This document shows positions 43,320-55,066 of a stretch of DNA of 64,000 bases, piece by piece. The notes under the pieces are model-generated. The model ran no database searches, was not told the origin of the DNA, and was given only the letters and a program-made list of their open reading frames with translations. How positions within the stretch are numbered: position 1 is the stretch's first letter; each line of letters begins with the position of its first letter. This DNA is from Gari tellinella (Eukaryota > Mollusca > Bivalvia > Cardiida > Psammobiidae): the NCBI GenBank assembly GCA_922989275.2, contig OV277863.1:45614999-45678998 (forward strand). The letters run 5' to 3'. A program made the translations under genes and the position numbers.

Positions 43320-46140
43320 CAAATCTCACTTGATCTGAATTAATCTTGGTCAAAATGTTTGCCTTATTGATATCTAGGTCAGGTTTCAATATTGGTCATG
43401 TCGTGTCAAAACTAGGTCACTATGTCTAATCATAAAAATACTTTGTTAACCCTCTAGAAACTACAAATCTCATTTGATCAGAACGAAGTTTGCCTCATTG
43501 AAATCTATGCCACAGTTGATTGTGGGTCATGTTAATTCATAATCTAGGTATAGGTAAAGTTTAACATGGTGTACCAGGTGAGCGATTTAGAGGCATCTTG
43601 GCTCTTGTTGATATTTAAATCATGAATGTGACCTAGGCCTTAGAGCTAATAGCCTGACATATTCTCTTCAATAGATGAACATTCATGCAAAATAATTTCA
43701 AAATAATCCATGCAAAATAGAGTTAGATACTAGACAAAATGTTCCCCTTTTTGACCTTTGATCCCAGACTGTGGCCTTGACCTTGGAACTAAGGACCTAG
43801 GTCCTTACCATAACACATTGTCTTTTTTAGAAGAATACTTCCTCCAATTTATTATAAATCCATTCATGCATGATGGAGTTAGGACCTAAACAAGAAACAA
43901 TGTTCCCCTTTTTATTCAAAATAGTAAGCTTGACCTAAGAGCAACAGACCTGAGTCTTATGCATGACAGGTCATATTTTCTAGAAGAACATTCCTGCCAA
44001 GTTATTTTGCAGGATAGAGTAAGACCCCTGATATAACAAAATGGTCCTATTTTTTACCTTTGATGCCAAGTTGTGACCTTGACCTTGGAACTACAGACCT
44101 GGGTCTTGTGTACACAGGCCCGTAGGAACAGGGGCAATTAATTGCCAATTATAGTAACCAAGCAAATTTTTATATATTTGTACTAAAAAAGGCCTAGAAA
44201 CGTTTGTTTTTACCTAATATTTAACGCACAACCCCCAAAAAAAAGAAAAACATGGTCAAAAGACAAACAAGAGACCCAGAGGGTCACATTTCGCTCACCT
44301 GAGAACATTGTACCATAGAATCTGACTGGGCAAGACAACATTTTGATATAGCTATGACCCAGGTGCCATAAATTGATCTTGGTAGAGGACCACAATGCGA
44401 AGCTACATGTCAGATATTAATGATCTGGGCCTTACGGTTTAAGAGAAGAAGATTTTTAAAGGTTTTCCTATAAAAACTGATAAGCCCCTGGGTGAGGCCA
44501 ATTTTGGCCCGGGGGTCATAATTTGAACACACTTAGTAGAGAACCACAAGGTAAAGCTATATGTCAAATATTAAGAATCTGGGCCTTACAGTTTCAGAGT
44601 AAAAGATTTTTAAAGGTTTTCCTATATAAGTCTATGTAAAACTGATAAGCCCGGGGCGGGGCCAAATTTGATCAAGGGGTCATAATTTGAACAATCTTGG
44701 TAGAGTACCATAGGGCAAAGCTACATGTCAAATATAAATGATCTTGGCCTTACGGTTTCAGAGAAGAAGATTATTAAAGGTTTTCCTATGGAAAACTGAT
44801 AGGCCCTAGGGCGGGGCCATTTTTGGCCCGGGGGTCATAATTTGAACAATCTTGGTATAGGACCACAAGGCAAAGCTATATGTCAAATATTAAAGATCTA
44901 GGCCATACAGTTTAAGAGAAGAAGATTTTTAAAGGTTTTCCTATACAAGTCTATGTAAAACTGATAAGCCCTGGGGCGGGGCCAATTTTGACCCAGGGGT
45001 CATAATTTGAACAACTTTGGTAGAGGACTTTAAGGCAAAGCTACATGTCAAATATAAATGATCTAGGCCGTACAGTTTCAGAGAAGAAGATTTTTAAAGG
45101 TTTTCCTATGAAAAACTGATAAGCCCGATGGCGGGGCCATTTTTGGCCCGGGGGTCATAATTTGAACAATCTTGGTAGAGGACCACAAGGCAAAGCTTTA
45201 TGTCAAATATAAAAGATCTAGACCTTACAGTTTCAGAAGAAGATTTTTAAAAGTGTTCCTATATAAGTCATTGTAAAACTGATAAGCCCTGGGGCGGGGC
45301 CAATTTTGACCCGGGGGTCATAATTTGAACAATCTTGGTAGAGGACCATAAGGCAAAGCTACATGTCAAATATTAATGATCTAGGCCATACAGTTTCAGA
45401 GAAGAAGATTTTTAAAAGTTTTCCCAAGAAAAACTGATAAGCCCCAGGGCGGGGCCATTTTTGGCCCCAGGGTCAAAATTTGAACAACATTGGTAGAAGA
45501 TCATTAGGTAATGATACATACCAAATATCAAAGGTCTTGGCCTAGCGGTTTCTGAGAAGAAGATTTTTTTAGATTTTCTTATGCATTAAAAGTTATCCAT
45601 ACGGTCATGTTAGAAAATCTGGTCCCATCGCAAGGGGAATAACTCTAGCCAAAAACTTTGAACACTATTTCGTTCCCCCTTGTCACTGATGCTTCTGACA
45701 AAGTTTGGTTGAAATCGGGTCAGTGGTTTCTGAGGAGATGTTGTTTGAAAATGTGGACGGATGACGGACGACGGACAAATTGCGGTCACAATAGCTCATC
45801 CTGAGCCTTTGGCTCAGGTGAGCTAAAAATCAGTGGTGTGTGCCCCCTCAAAAAGAATATTTGTACCATGTAATTTTACAGTCTGTCCATGTATGATGGA
45901 GTTAGAGCCCTAGCATGACAAATTTGTTCCACTTTTTGACCTTCGACACAGAACTGTGACATTGACCTTTTAGATATGAACCCTTGTTTTAATCATGACA
46001 CATTGTCTCAATGTGGTGAACATGATTTCTACAAAGTTACTTCAAAATCAAGTTACAGAGTGGACACCATGCGGGACAGACAGACAGACAGACACTTAGG
46101 ACATACAGGCATCGGACAATGTGATTACCATATGCCTTCC
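43320..46140. repeat. Dispersed repeat block around the higher-order array
   Basis: At 43320-44110 and 45840-46140 the text alternates 'tgaccttgg', 'cctagg', 'atgcatgatggagttag' and 'caaaatgttcccctttttgacctt'. It ends '(gaca)n..cttaggacatacaggcat'. The two parts are co-linear in style, so the array at 44260-45830 probably lies within one older repeat. No genes were seen. Confidence 0.55.
44260..45830. repeat. ~160-bp tandem array with ~318-bp higher-order period
   Basis: Seven copies of 'gataagccc..ggcggggcca' followed by 'cccgggggtcataatttgaa' start near 44490, 44645, 44798, 44962, 45118, 45281 and 45436. Alternate copies carry the insert 'atataagtctatgtaaaac' or 'tatgaaaaactg', so the true period is two units. 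The outer ends 'tcgctcacctgag' (44291) and 'ctcaggtgagcta' (45812) are inverted repeats. Confidence 0.87.
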
Positions 46141-46381
46141 AAATTGGGGGCATGAAAATACATAGAATACCATCCTGAATCATTTTTAGAACATCTTAGC
46201 TTAGGATTACTTTTGTTAGTGTAAGAATAAATAGAGGCATATTGGTCCAGTATTTTTAAGTTATCATCCTGTCATGCAAAGTATTCCTTTGTCAAGGTAC
46301 TACTAAGCCTATTATCCACCAAATTATTTCAACCCTTTCACCAACAGCACTATAATATATTTAGCTGAATATATTCAATCA

Positions 46382-46576
46382 GGGCTGCCATTTCTCAGGT
46401 TTTTCCAAAATCTTCAGATTTTTATCCTAGATGATAGTAGCTTAAAGCAGGCTGAATGTAAAACAGTTAAGGCACATTCTGTTTTACTTTCAACCTGCTT
46501 TAAGAATTTGCGCTTGAAAAATAGAAAATTTTGAAATCTTAGGATTTCTCTAGATCATCTTGTGGCAGCCCTGTTC
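46382..46576. mobile_element. 'gggctgcca' MITE with a family A core inside
   Basis: The ends 'cagggctgccatttctc' and 'cttgtggcagccctg' are inverted repeats, with 'aaaatcttcagatttttatcc' and 'gaaatcttaggattt' inside them. The middle is a family A palindrome (46440-46503) with a shortened tip. A similar composite is at 59286-59550. Confidence 0.7.
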
Positions 46577-46729
46577 AATGCAATGGAGTAGATCCTCAGA
46601 CTCTGATCAGAAGGCTCTTTTAGGAGACCTAATCTGGATCCACACTGTTTGCACAGGACTATTGTACTCTTCACACTCAGGGACACTGAAGAGTATGTAT
46701 ATGACAAAGTGATGCCATCACGTGTTTAA

Positions 46730-46933
46730 CCCTATCCCCAATAGAAGCAGCTTTTAGCGCATATACTATATTCCTCTGCCAAAGAAAATAGTTCCAATTT
46801 ATACAGTCATGATACATTTAAAGCTTGGTGGAAGTAAAGCAGAATGTGTTTTAAGGCTTATTCTGCTTTACTTTCACGCTGCTTTAAGTGGTCACCTGTT
46901 TTCAAAACTAGAAACAGGCTATTGGGTAATGGA
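46730..46933. mobile_element. Family A MITE
   Basis: TTAA at 46726-46729, left end 'CCCTATCCCCAATAG', right end 'ggctattgggtaatgg'. The core palindrome is worn at the tip ('gttttaaggctta'). Confidence 0.7.
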
Positions 46934-47003
46934 TGAACAACATCAATGATCTTATTTTGGGTAACAGTATCAGTATGTGTTTTACTGTATCTTATGATTA
47001 CAT

Positions 47004-47260
47004 TTGAGCCGTGCCATGACAAAACCTGCCTTATTGCATTGCAACATTATAGAGACTGAGCATCTATGTCATCCCAGGCACTGTATCTGGGCTACACTGC
47101 CAAATACCATATACAATACAGCTACATAAAATGCTTTAGATGCATGTGAGTGTCAAACAGTGTAGATCAAGGACAGCCTCTGCATCTTTGACGCCGCGGC
47201 TTGCCTTGATCTACACTGTTTGCAATTCAATAAGACAGGTTTTCTCATGGCACGGTTCAT
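47004..47260. mobile_element. MITE with 'gagccgtgccatga' ends
   Basis: 'ttgagccgtgccatgacaaa' (47006) and 'ttctcatggcacggttca' (about 47241-47258) are inverted repeats. The right part holds a hairpin, 'caaacagtgtagatcaaggac' facing 'ccttgatctacactgtttg' (47155-47222). Confidence 0.7.
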
Positions 47261-47856
47261 TTGTATTTATCTTGACTCTCTTCACCTGAACTATTCATAT
47301 AATTCTAAACTCTGCTCACTTTGAACATATTTTCCTCTGAAATTTTACATTGGCTAATAAAATAAGGAAAACTTTCCCATAAAAATAGTGCAGATTCAAG
47401 TCAGGCAGATCCTATAAGATAACAGTGCAGACCCTGATCAGAGAATGCTTTCAGGAGCTGTCTAATCTGTATCGACACTGTTTTCAAAAAACGTCTATAT
47501 CCCCTCATACCAGGAGAAGGGTTTAGAAACTTTAGATATATAACAGGCCCAAGTTCTAGATTAAAGGACAAAAAACAACCACTTCTAAACTTATCGTTTA
47601 TTGTTTTATTATACAGTTGCATAGAAAACAATAAAAAAAGAAAGTTTTTGGTCCAATACACGGTGCCTTGTACACGTTTTCAACACACCAGATGTCTTTC
47701 TATGCAGCTTCAATTGCTCTATATAAACAAGCTCGCTAACTTCCCAAGGCTATAAAAAATTTGAGTTGAGTCTGAGATCTTTCTCAAGATATGATTTGTC
47801 AGATTTGGACCCCGGAGTTAAACCCTTACAGTGAAGGGTACATATGTCTTTTACAA

Positions 47857-47930
47857 ACAGTGAAGACCCAGATCAGAGGGTTCCTGAAGGAGCTCTCTGA
47901 TCTGGGTCTTCACTGGAGTTTGTAGGTTTC
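47857..47930. repeat. Family C hairpin
   Basis: 'aaacagtgaagacccagatc' faces 'gatctgggtcttcactggag'. Arms are about 33 nt with tip 'ggttcctgaaggagctc'. Both arms share 'gaagaccc/gggtcttc', unlike copies with 'gtagaccc/gggtctac'. Confidence 0.75.
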
Positions 47931-48044
47931 CCTGTAGAAGCAAGTACAGGCGGTTATACATTATTTGTTTCCATTTAAATGAACCCTAAATGAAAACCTA
48001 ATGCAATATATAAATAAAATGTAGAAAAAGATTTTTCTTAAAAT

Positions 48045-48120
48045 AGAATGGCAAACAGTCTGAAGCCTGATCAGATGCTGAGTAACTCGGCATCTGATCT
48101 GGCTCCAAACTGATTGCAAT
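48045..48120. repeat. Family D/E-type hairpin
   Basis: 'gcaaacagtctgaagcctgatcag' faces 'ctgatctggctccaaactgattgc' around 'atgctgagtaactcggcat'. Confidence 0.65.
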
Positions 48121-48376
48121 CAACATAACTGTTTTGGGAAAGAATGACATTTTCCCCTCTGTCACACCTAAGATGGCGCCAAATATTGAGCCACAATAGG
48201 ATCATCATAAAATTTTACACACCACACACCTATGTTGATGGTATTGTGAGTGTGGCAACAATTTCGATGCTTCTTCTTACTGTTGCCATATCAACAAGAA
48301 TTTTACATGAAATAAAATTCAATATAGTCCCACTTGTATTCAGCTACCACTGAATGAAGAATCATGATGACCTTAA

Positions 48377-48598
48377 CTCATTCACCCATAAATTACGCCT
48401 TTAATTTATTCCTCAATTTGAGAAAATAGTTCTAATTTATGGATAATAAGAAATATGTGCTATATCCTAGCAGATGAAAGCTTAAAGCAGGCTGAAAGTA
48501 AAGCAGAATGTGCCATACGGCACATTCTGCTTTACTTTCAATCTGCTTTATGTGGTCGACATGCAATCTTAATCTAGAAACAGGCTATGGGATAAGAA
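48377..48598. mobile_element. Family A MITE
   Basis: TTAA at 48373-48376. The core palindrome (48480-48551) has tip 'gccatacggc' and right text 'aaacaggctatgggataag'. The right TTAA is lost. Confidence 0.75.
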
Positions 48599-48752
48599 AG
48601 AGGAAAATTTAACACAGAATACAAGTGATGCAGAAAAGTCCTATAGGAGCTTTCTGCATTTTTTGCATCTGACTTAACTCTTTGAACCCTAGTCCCGCAT
48701 ATAGGCGTGCTTTTCAAACAGTGTACATGTGAATAGTACACATGTCCTATGC

Positions 48753-48822
48753 AAACAGTGAAGACCCAGATCAGAGGGCTCCGAAAGGAGCCCTCTGATC
48801 TGGGTCTTCACTGTTTGTCACA
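48753..48822. repeat. Family C hairpin, perfect arms
   Basis: 'gcaaacagtgaagacccaga' faces 'tctgggtcttcactgtttg'. The tip is 'ggctccgaaaggagcc'. Arms of about 32 nt pair without an obvious mismatch. Confidence 0.8.
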
Positions 48823-49712
48823 ATGCAAAAATTTAACAAAAACAACCCTTTAAAGTCAGAAATGGACTAGTCTAAAATGGAAACTGGAAGTGTCCATTCA
48901 ATGTTTCAGGGAGGAAAGAGTTAAAGTGGTCAATTGTAATTAGTAATCAGTGGTTGATTAACACATGTTTGACATTTATTAAATAAGTTCTGTCTATCAA
49001 TGTTGAAAGGATTTCAATACATTGATTAGAAATATCTAAAAGTGCATAAATAAGACATGCACCAAATAACAAGAAAAAGGACACTCTAACATTACACACA
49101 GTTTTAACCAAGCTCAGCTAACAGATTTGAAACAGATTAATGCAGAGCAAAAGCTATGTAGAAGTCTCCTAGAGGAGCCTTCTGAATTACTTTTACCCTG
49201 CAATAACTGGTCACCTCTCCAGTTGTCGCTTAACACAGGTTTGACAGAACTGCTGGAAAATGTACCAATTTGATCAGGCACCCAGTTTCCAACACACATG
49301 CTGGATCTGGGTATACACTGTTTAACAGTGTGCAATGTTGGAGTGTCCTCTCTACATGGTCCACATGTCAAACCAGTAATACTGAAGCACTTACACAAGA
49401 GGAGTATAAATAACACACTGACCATACACACATACAGATATACTGTATAGTCTGAATTTATTGACAAGTCAGGACTGAATAAAGCAGAGGTCAAGGAACA
49501 AGTTATTTTTTTGTCTTTGTCAGTTATACAGTGGAGAATGCGTTATTCTTTCACAATGAACATGTTTATGCTAAAACTATGAATCTATTGGGGACAGTTT
49601 TGAAGCCAGATAAGATGCTGGGTACCGTAACCAAACTATTTGCTACTCAGACAAAAAGAAAAAAATTGTAATTTTTGACATTGCGTTTACATTGCTTTTT
49701 GGTTGCACGTAA

Positions 49713-49948
49713 CTCTTTACCCCATAGCCTGTTTCTAGTTTTGAAAATAGGTGACTACTTAAAGCAGGTTGAAAGTAAAGCAGAATGTGCCTAAATGTGC
49801 ATTCTGCTTTACTTCAGCCTGCTTTCAGCTACCACCTACGAGAATAAAGAAAATATTCCTAATGAATATACATATTCATGACTGTATAAACTGGAACTAT
49901 TTTCTTCAGCAGAGGAATAAACTGAATACGCTAAAATTGGGGAAAGGG
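49713..49948. mobile_element. Family A MITE
   Basis: The left end 'CTCTTTACCCCATAG' (flank GTAA) and right end 'ggggaaaggg' + TTAA (49949-49952). The core palindrome is at 49760-49832. Confidence 0.78.
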
Positions 49949-49952
49949 TTAA

Positions 49953-50750
49953 ACAGAAAATAACCTATTATCTACTGTAGCATTAGTGTCTGCAATAGCT
50001 CAGGCTATTACTTTGTGTGTTTGATGACTGACATGTCAATAAAATCAGACTATAAACATTTGAACCAGTTATACCTTGCAAATCTAAACAACTCTCTCGC
50101 AGTATAAAACAAATACATTCATTCATTACTTAGTAAGAAATTCCTGCTTTGCATATCATTGAACTAGCAAATGTTTCTCGAGTGATACCATCAATCTTGC
50201 ATTAAGCACCCATTTGATAGATGGCCGTGGGGTAGTTTTCAGCATTATTTTTTATCATGATTTAAGCAGTCACCTGTTGTTTCAGAGATCTCTTTACTCT
50301 TAAGAGTGGTTGCTTAATACAAGATTGACCATAGTTTAAAATGTCAAATTGTATAAAGAGGTAGGAAATAGATAAGGTGCTTTAGTACATGAGTATTTGT
50401 CATGTCACATAGAAGAGAGCTGTGTAGACCCAGATCAGCTGACATTGGAATCACATCATCTAATCAGAGTCTATACTGTTTATCTTTATCCTTCTACAAT
50501 GTTTAGTCTCCAACTGTTGCAAATAGTGAATACCATTATAAGCCTCCATTTTTCTACGGGAATGTCTTATCTGGCTCTACACTGTTTGCAACAGCCTTTC
50601 TTCTCAGGACATGGCTCACTCCTTTAAACTCTTGCTATAATAGGAAAAGCTAATTTATACATACCTTCTAACATTCTAATGCTTTGTATGACATACCTGT
50701 AAAGTCTTGCTTATTTATTTATAACCATTCAGACACATTGATACTGTTAA
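49953..50750. other. AT-rich stretch, mostly unrecognised
   Basis: It contains weak partial arms of family C ('tgtgtagacccagatcagctg' near 50420 and 'agagtctatactgttta' near 50465). No exon or complete element was seen. Confidence 0.35.
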
Positions 50751-50754
50751 TGAC

Positions 50755-50880
50755 AGGTCGTAGCTTAAAGCAGGATGAAAGTAAAGCAGAAAGCTCCAAT
50801 AGGCTTAAAGCAGGATGAAAGTAAAGCAGAAAGCTCCAATAGGAGCTTTCTGCTCTACTTTCATCTGCTTTAAGCAGCAA
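50755..50880. repeat. Family B palindrome with a duplicated left arm
   Basis: The left arm 'gcttaaagcaggatgaaagt' + 'aaagcagaaagctccaatag' occurs twice in direct tandem (about 50762-50803 and 50804-50845), followed by one right arm ending 'ctttcatctgctttaagc'. Confidence 0.85.
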
Positions 50881-51499
50881 GGTGCCTTAATCACTGAACA
50901 CAAACCTTTTTTTGAGTGGTCACAAATAAGCAGGACTTCAGCTCATGTACTAATATCGAAACAAGCAAGATAATTATTTTATAACACTAAATATAATATT
51001 ATGAAAAATAATGAACAGACTAATAGTTATCGCTTGTGTGTACTGAAATCCTGAAAAAGCATTGTGATCGTGAGTTAGCTTCTTGAAAAAAAGATATATT
51101 GAAATGAAACACATATATATTGCTTTATTAATTTGTCTATGAAAGTATGATGTGATGTTGAATTGTAGCAATGGCTAACAGTGTAGACCTAGTTCAGAGA
51201 AGTGCATTTAAAAAATAATTTCTATTCAGCTGTATTGTTTGTTACAGGAAATTCAAATGTTTGAATTGTAACCCTTCAGATTAAAATGTCATAAACAATA
51301 TAGAAGGAAGGCTGGCTGCAACTGCAGCATATTCTTTGTCTTGAACACAACAAAAAAAGCCTAACCCATTCCTTCATAGTAATATTTTATCTCCAATACT
51401 TTTACTATTTTTCTCATGGAGATGCTTTAACTTGTACATGGCTGTTTCTATTACTCTGTCTTGATAAAGATCTGTTGGAAACATTTCTACATCCTGACA

Positions 51500-51598
51500 G
51501 GTGGCTGCTTAAATTAGGCTCAAAGTAAAGCAGAAAGCTCCTGAAGGAGCTTTCTGCTTTACTTTCAGCCTGCTTTATGCAACCACCTGTCTTAAGCA
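51500..51598. mobile_element. Family B palindrome
   Basis: 'caggtggctgcttaaatta' faces 'ttatgcaaccacctg'. The inner palindrome is 'agtaaagcagaaagctcc'/'ggagctttctgctttact'. Confidence 0.75.
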
Positions 51599-52016
51599 AT
51601 GAACAAATCTATGAAGAAAATAGTTAAATAAATACTTCTTATGAGTTTAAATCTCACTATAAAGGTGTTTATAAAGTTATCCTGAAAAGAGCAAAACTTG
51701 AACCACAAAGAAATACTTCTCTATCCATGTATAGTACAGTTCTATTAAATCAAGATCTACAGGGCTACATAAGATGGAGCAATGGAGTTGTATTTGCACT
51801 GACAATTTCTACACACTGTTAAACAATTGAATCACTAAAACACACACAGTGGGTTATATGGACAGTTGCAAAGCACAAAGATCAAAATGATGAAAGTCAA
51901 AGTCACAAATTTCAAAATGAAAGAAACCTGGAAATACTTGAAATATTCAAACTTGAGACTCCAGATAAGGCAAGTACAGTTGAAACTCAATACTTTATAA
52001 CTTTGAACTTGTTTAA

Positions 52017-52482
52017 TCCATTTCCCCATAAATATGCCTATTAATGTCTTTAGTTAATTTCTATACCAAAGAAAAAAGTTCCACTTTATACAATTTATTA
52101 TGAATTATATATATACACGGGGGCCAACTAGGTATTACGATCAAATGTTTCTCTATGACAACCTATATAGGTATTATAACAGATTTGTATTGCTACGAAG
52201 GCAGTGTATATAGTGAGAAATGTTTGTCTATGAAAACAAAGTTGCCTTCGTAGCGATACAAATTTGTTATAATACCCATATAGGTTGTCGTAGAGAAACA
52301 TTTCATCGTAATACCTAGTTGGCCCCCCGTGATATACGATAAAAAATAATTTCTAAAGTCTAATAGATGATAGCTTAAAGCAGGCTGAAAGTAAAGCAGA
52401 ATGTGCTTTAAGAAATATTCTGCTTTATTGTCAACCCGCTTAAAGTGGTTTCAAAACTAGAAACAGGCTATGGGGTAATGGG
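52017..52482. mobile_element. Family A MITE interrupted by a long-TIR element
   Basis: TTAA at 52013-52016, left end 'TCCATTTCCCCATAA', core palindrome at 52375-52446, right end 'ctatggggtaatggg'. Removing 52116-52331 (plus a duplicated ATATA-type flank) leaves about 250 bp, the standard length. Confidence 0.78.
52116..52331. mobile_element. 216-bp MITE with ~85-bp terminal inverted repeats
   Basis: 'CACGGGGGCCAACTAGGTA' at 52116 and 'TACCTAGTTGGCCCCCCGTG' at 52312-52331 are inverted repeats. Pairing continues through 'tgtttctctatgacaaccta', 'ataggtattataaca' and 'ttgctacgaaggca', leaving a centre of only about 40 bp. The flanks read ATATA on both sides, partly within an (at)n stretch. Confidence 0.85.
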
Positions 52483-53303
52483 AATCAAAACAGATGAATG
52501 TTTAGTTTATTGCCTTTTATCTGCAAGCCATGTATGTTAAATAAAAGTGTATAATACTAAAATCGTGTTTAAATCGATAACTTGAATTCAATTTAGCAGA
52601 AAGCACTGTATTGTAATTCATTTGAATCTAGACACTCATGCAGGAAATTTAAACTATCAACAAGAAAATTACTCATTGAGAATATATCCTCATTAACTAA
52701 CAGTGAAAATTTGTTCAGCATTAATTACCATATGTATTGTACAAGAAAAATATGTGCAAGCCTTGTAGAAATTTCATATTTGTTTGGTTTGATATGAAAC
52801 TCTATCATTTTTGTGTGTTAATAATTCATACTGCTTTACCTGTGTTGAGCAATTATTTGCATAGAAGATCTATAAGACAGAAAACTGATAGAAGTAATAA
52901 TAAAAGCTCCTACAGGAGCTTTTTGCATTACTTTTGACCTGCATAATGCTACCATTTGGTTTTAAAATTATTCCTAGTTTTTTCATGAACTTTCACTCAA
53001 CACTGGTTCCGATTTACATCCAAATATATCTTTCAAAAATTCTTAGAAAGTCCTTTCTTAGATTACACATCACTGAAAACAAGCAGACTAAAGCAGCCTC
53101 TATAAAACAACTGAAATGAGGACATCTACTAACAACCATAAAATCAAAGAACTAGAGAGGTACGGTATCAAATGTTTAGCTATAATCACAGCTCACATTT
53201 GGTAATGACAAACAATGCAGACCCAGCCTATAAGGCTAATAGCAGATATATTCAACTGATGTCTGCTCATTTGTCATACCAACCAGAGTTGTTCTAGATT
53301 TAA

Positions 53304-53538
53304 CTCTTTCAACACTAAATAACTCTTGTGGGTATTAGGTTCCCTTGTGGATCATTTTAGTTACCAAAATATGAACCCGGTCTACTTGGAATTATGGGTA
53401 GTTTAATAAGTACTGCTCTAAATTAGCAAACAGTGTAGACAGATATAAGAGGGCTCCTATAAAAGCCCTCTGATCTAGGTCTACACTGTTTGCAAATGTG
53501 ATGAGTATATTTCAAACAGGTCCATGGTGTTAAAAGAG
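53304..53538. mobile_element. Family C MITE
   Basis: TTAA at 53300-53303, 'CTCTTTCAACACTAA' at the left, 'tggtgttaaaagag' at the right (flank TTCA, a mutated TTAA). The hairpin lies at 53428-53496 ('caaacagtgtagac'/'gtctacactgtttg'). Confidence 0.75.
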
Positions 53539-53639
53539 TTCACCAATGCATTTATGGTGCCTGAAATGCGTTGCAACTTTGTGGTTGCTTTGTAAAAACG
53601 TATTTATATAGTTCAGATTTAAGAGAATAGTTCAAAAAC

Positions 53640-53790
53640 TAAAATATTTATGTCTGCATCCAACCCTATGGTGTGACAACTCATTAGAATTCTAATGAGT
53701 ATAGTCACACCATAGAACTCTGTGGAGACATTAAGGAGAAAATGTTGTCATTGTTTCGTTTAATCCCTCTTATCTGGTGCCCAGACTAGG
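53640..53790. mobile_element. Family G MITE
   Basis: 'aaccctatggtgtgacaact' faces 'atagtcacaccatagaactc' around 'cattagaattctaatg'. The right end is 'ctcttatctggtgccc'. Confidence 0.65.
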
Positions 53791-54244
53791 CAAAAGCCAG
53801 CCATTCCCATTTTTGGCTTTACTAACATATAGCAAACACATGATGTTACTGTCACAACAAGATCTCTGGGACAAAGATGTACTCACTATGCATGAATATA
53901 CAAATGTACTACAAACCAATATTTTTGTCCAGCATAATATAAAGAAAGTATATTAATACTACTTCAGTTTTACAGTACGGTCCAATCTGTTTTGAGCTAC
54001 TTTTGAACAAAGACTTATGGAAAAGTGTCAATTATATTTGCAAATAGTAAAGACCATGATCAGACACTGTGGGTTTATGATCAGGGTCGCCACTGTCTCA
54101 TATCTCAACCATTACTCTATAAAACACTTATGCTTTGAGGAAGGAAAAATGAATTTGATTAATAGCATATATACCATAATGTGAAGTCAAACTTGCCTTA
54201 AGCAACCATTTTTTTGAAGATGCATCATGCTTTTTTAAAAATTG

Positions 54245-54325
54245 GTAACAGCTGAATGGAGGGAAAAAGTAAAGCAGAAAGCTCTCTGCTTTACTTTTGT
54301 CCTGTATTTAGCTGTCACCTGAATA
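54245..54325. repeat. Family B palindrome, short
   Basis: 'aacagctgaatggagggaaaaagtaaagcag' faces 'ctgctttacttttgtcctgt..agctgt' with tip 'aaagctct'. Confidence 0.65.
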
Positions 54326-54852
54326 AAAAATTATTAATTCACCTCCCTTTGAATAGCCACTTAATCCAAGCTTGACTTTAGTCAATGAGAGAGGATTTGA
54401 TTGTTTAAATTCATGCATAACAAATAAGACTACAAAATGGTCCCAGTCATCTAGCAATAATATTAATTCAACAGTGATTTGCAAGGTACACAACACAATT
54501 TTTACGTCTTGGCTTCCATATTTAACCTGGAGAAAATAAAGAGCAGAACATGTGTAAAGTTTAAACAGTGAAAAACATATACCATACATACATTTCCTAC
54601 AAAAACAAAACTTTTTATACTGTAATAAATTTGAAAAAAAAAAAAAAAATCCTTGTTAATGTTGTATCTGCAGTATTTTTAAGGTTCCACTTTTGTATGT
54701 TTATAGTCTTCTTTCGTACAAACAAACAAAAACTAAAGATGATCAGTGCATCAAACAGTTTGGATACTGATGATATATTGATTTACCCGGTATCTAATCA
54801 GGATCCAAACAATAAGGTATACTACTGTCACCAATAGAAGGCTAAGGGTTAA

Positions 54853-55066
54853 CTCTTTCAACACTAGGTAACTCTTGTGTTTTATTAGGTTTCCTTGTGG
54901 ATGAACAGTATACTTGGAATTCTGGTTAGTCTAATAAATACTGGTCTAAATTTGCAAACAGTGTAGACCCAGATCAGAGGGCTCCTATAGGAGCCCTCTG
55001 AACTGGGTCTTCACTGTTTGCAAATGTAACAAGTATATTTTAAACAGGTCCATGATGTTGAAAGAG
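54853..55066. mobile_element. Family C MITE, 214 bp, TTAA on both sides
   Basis: TTAA at 54849-54852 and 55067-55070, ends 'CTCTTTCAACACTAGG' and 'atgatgttgaaagag', hairpin at 54955-55023. The left TTAA is also the right TTAA of an older D-like element ending 'ggctaaggg' at 54848. Confidence 0.85.

Noticed and set aside
49114..49494. 126-codon minus-strand frame with a hydrophobic stretch
   Set aside because: It runs through hairpin repeats ('tcctagaggagccttctga', 'cttaacacaggtttgacag') and has no conserved motif.
54515..54535. 21-nt micro-exon candidate on the minus strand (VKYGSQD) after 'TTTATTTTCTCCAG'
   Set aside because: The acceptor is good but the donor (GAC|GTAAAA) is weak. It lies beyond the stop of the IQ gene with no partner exon.
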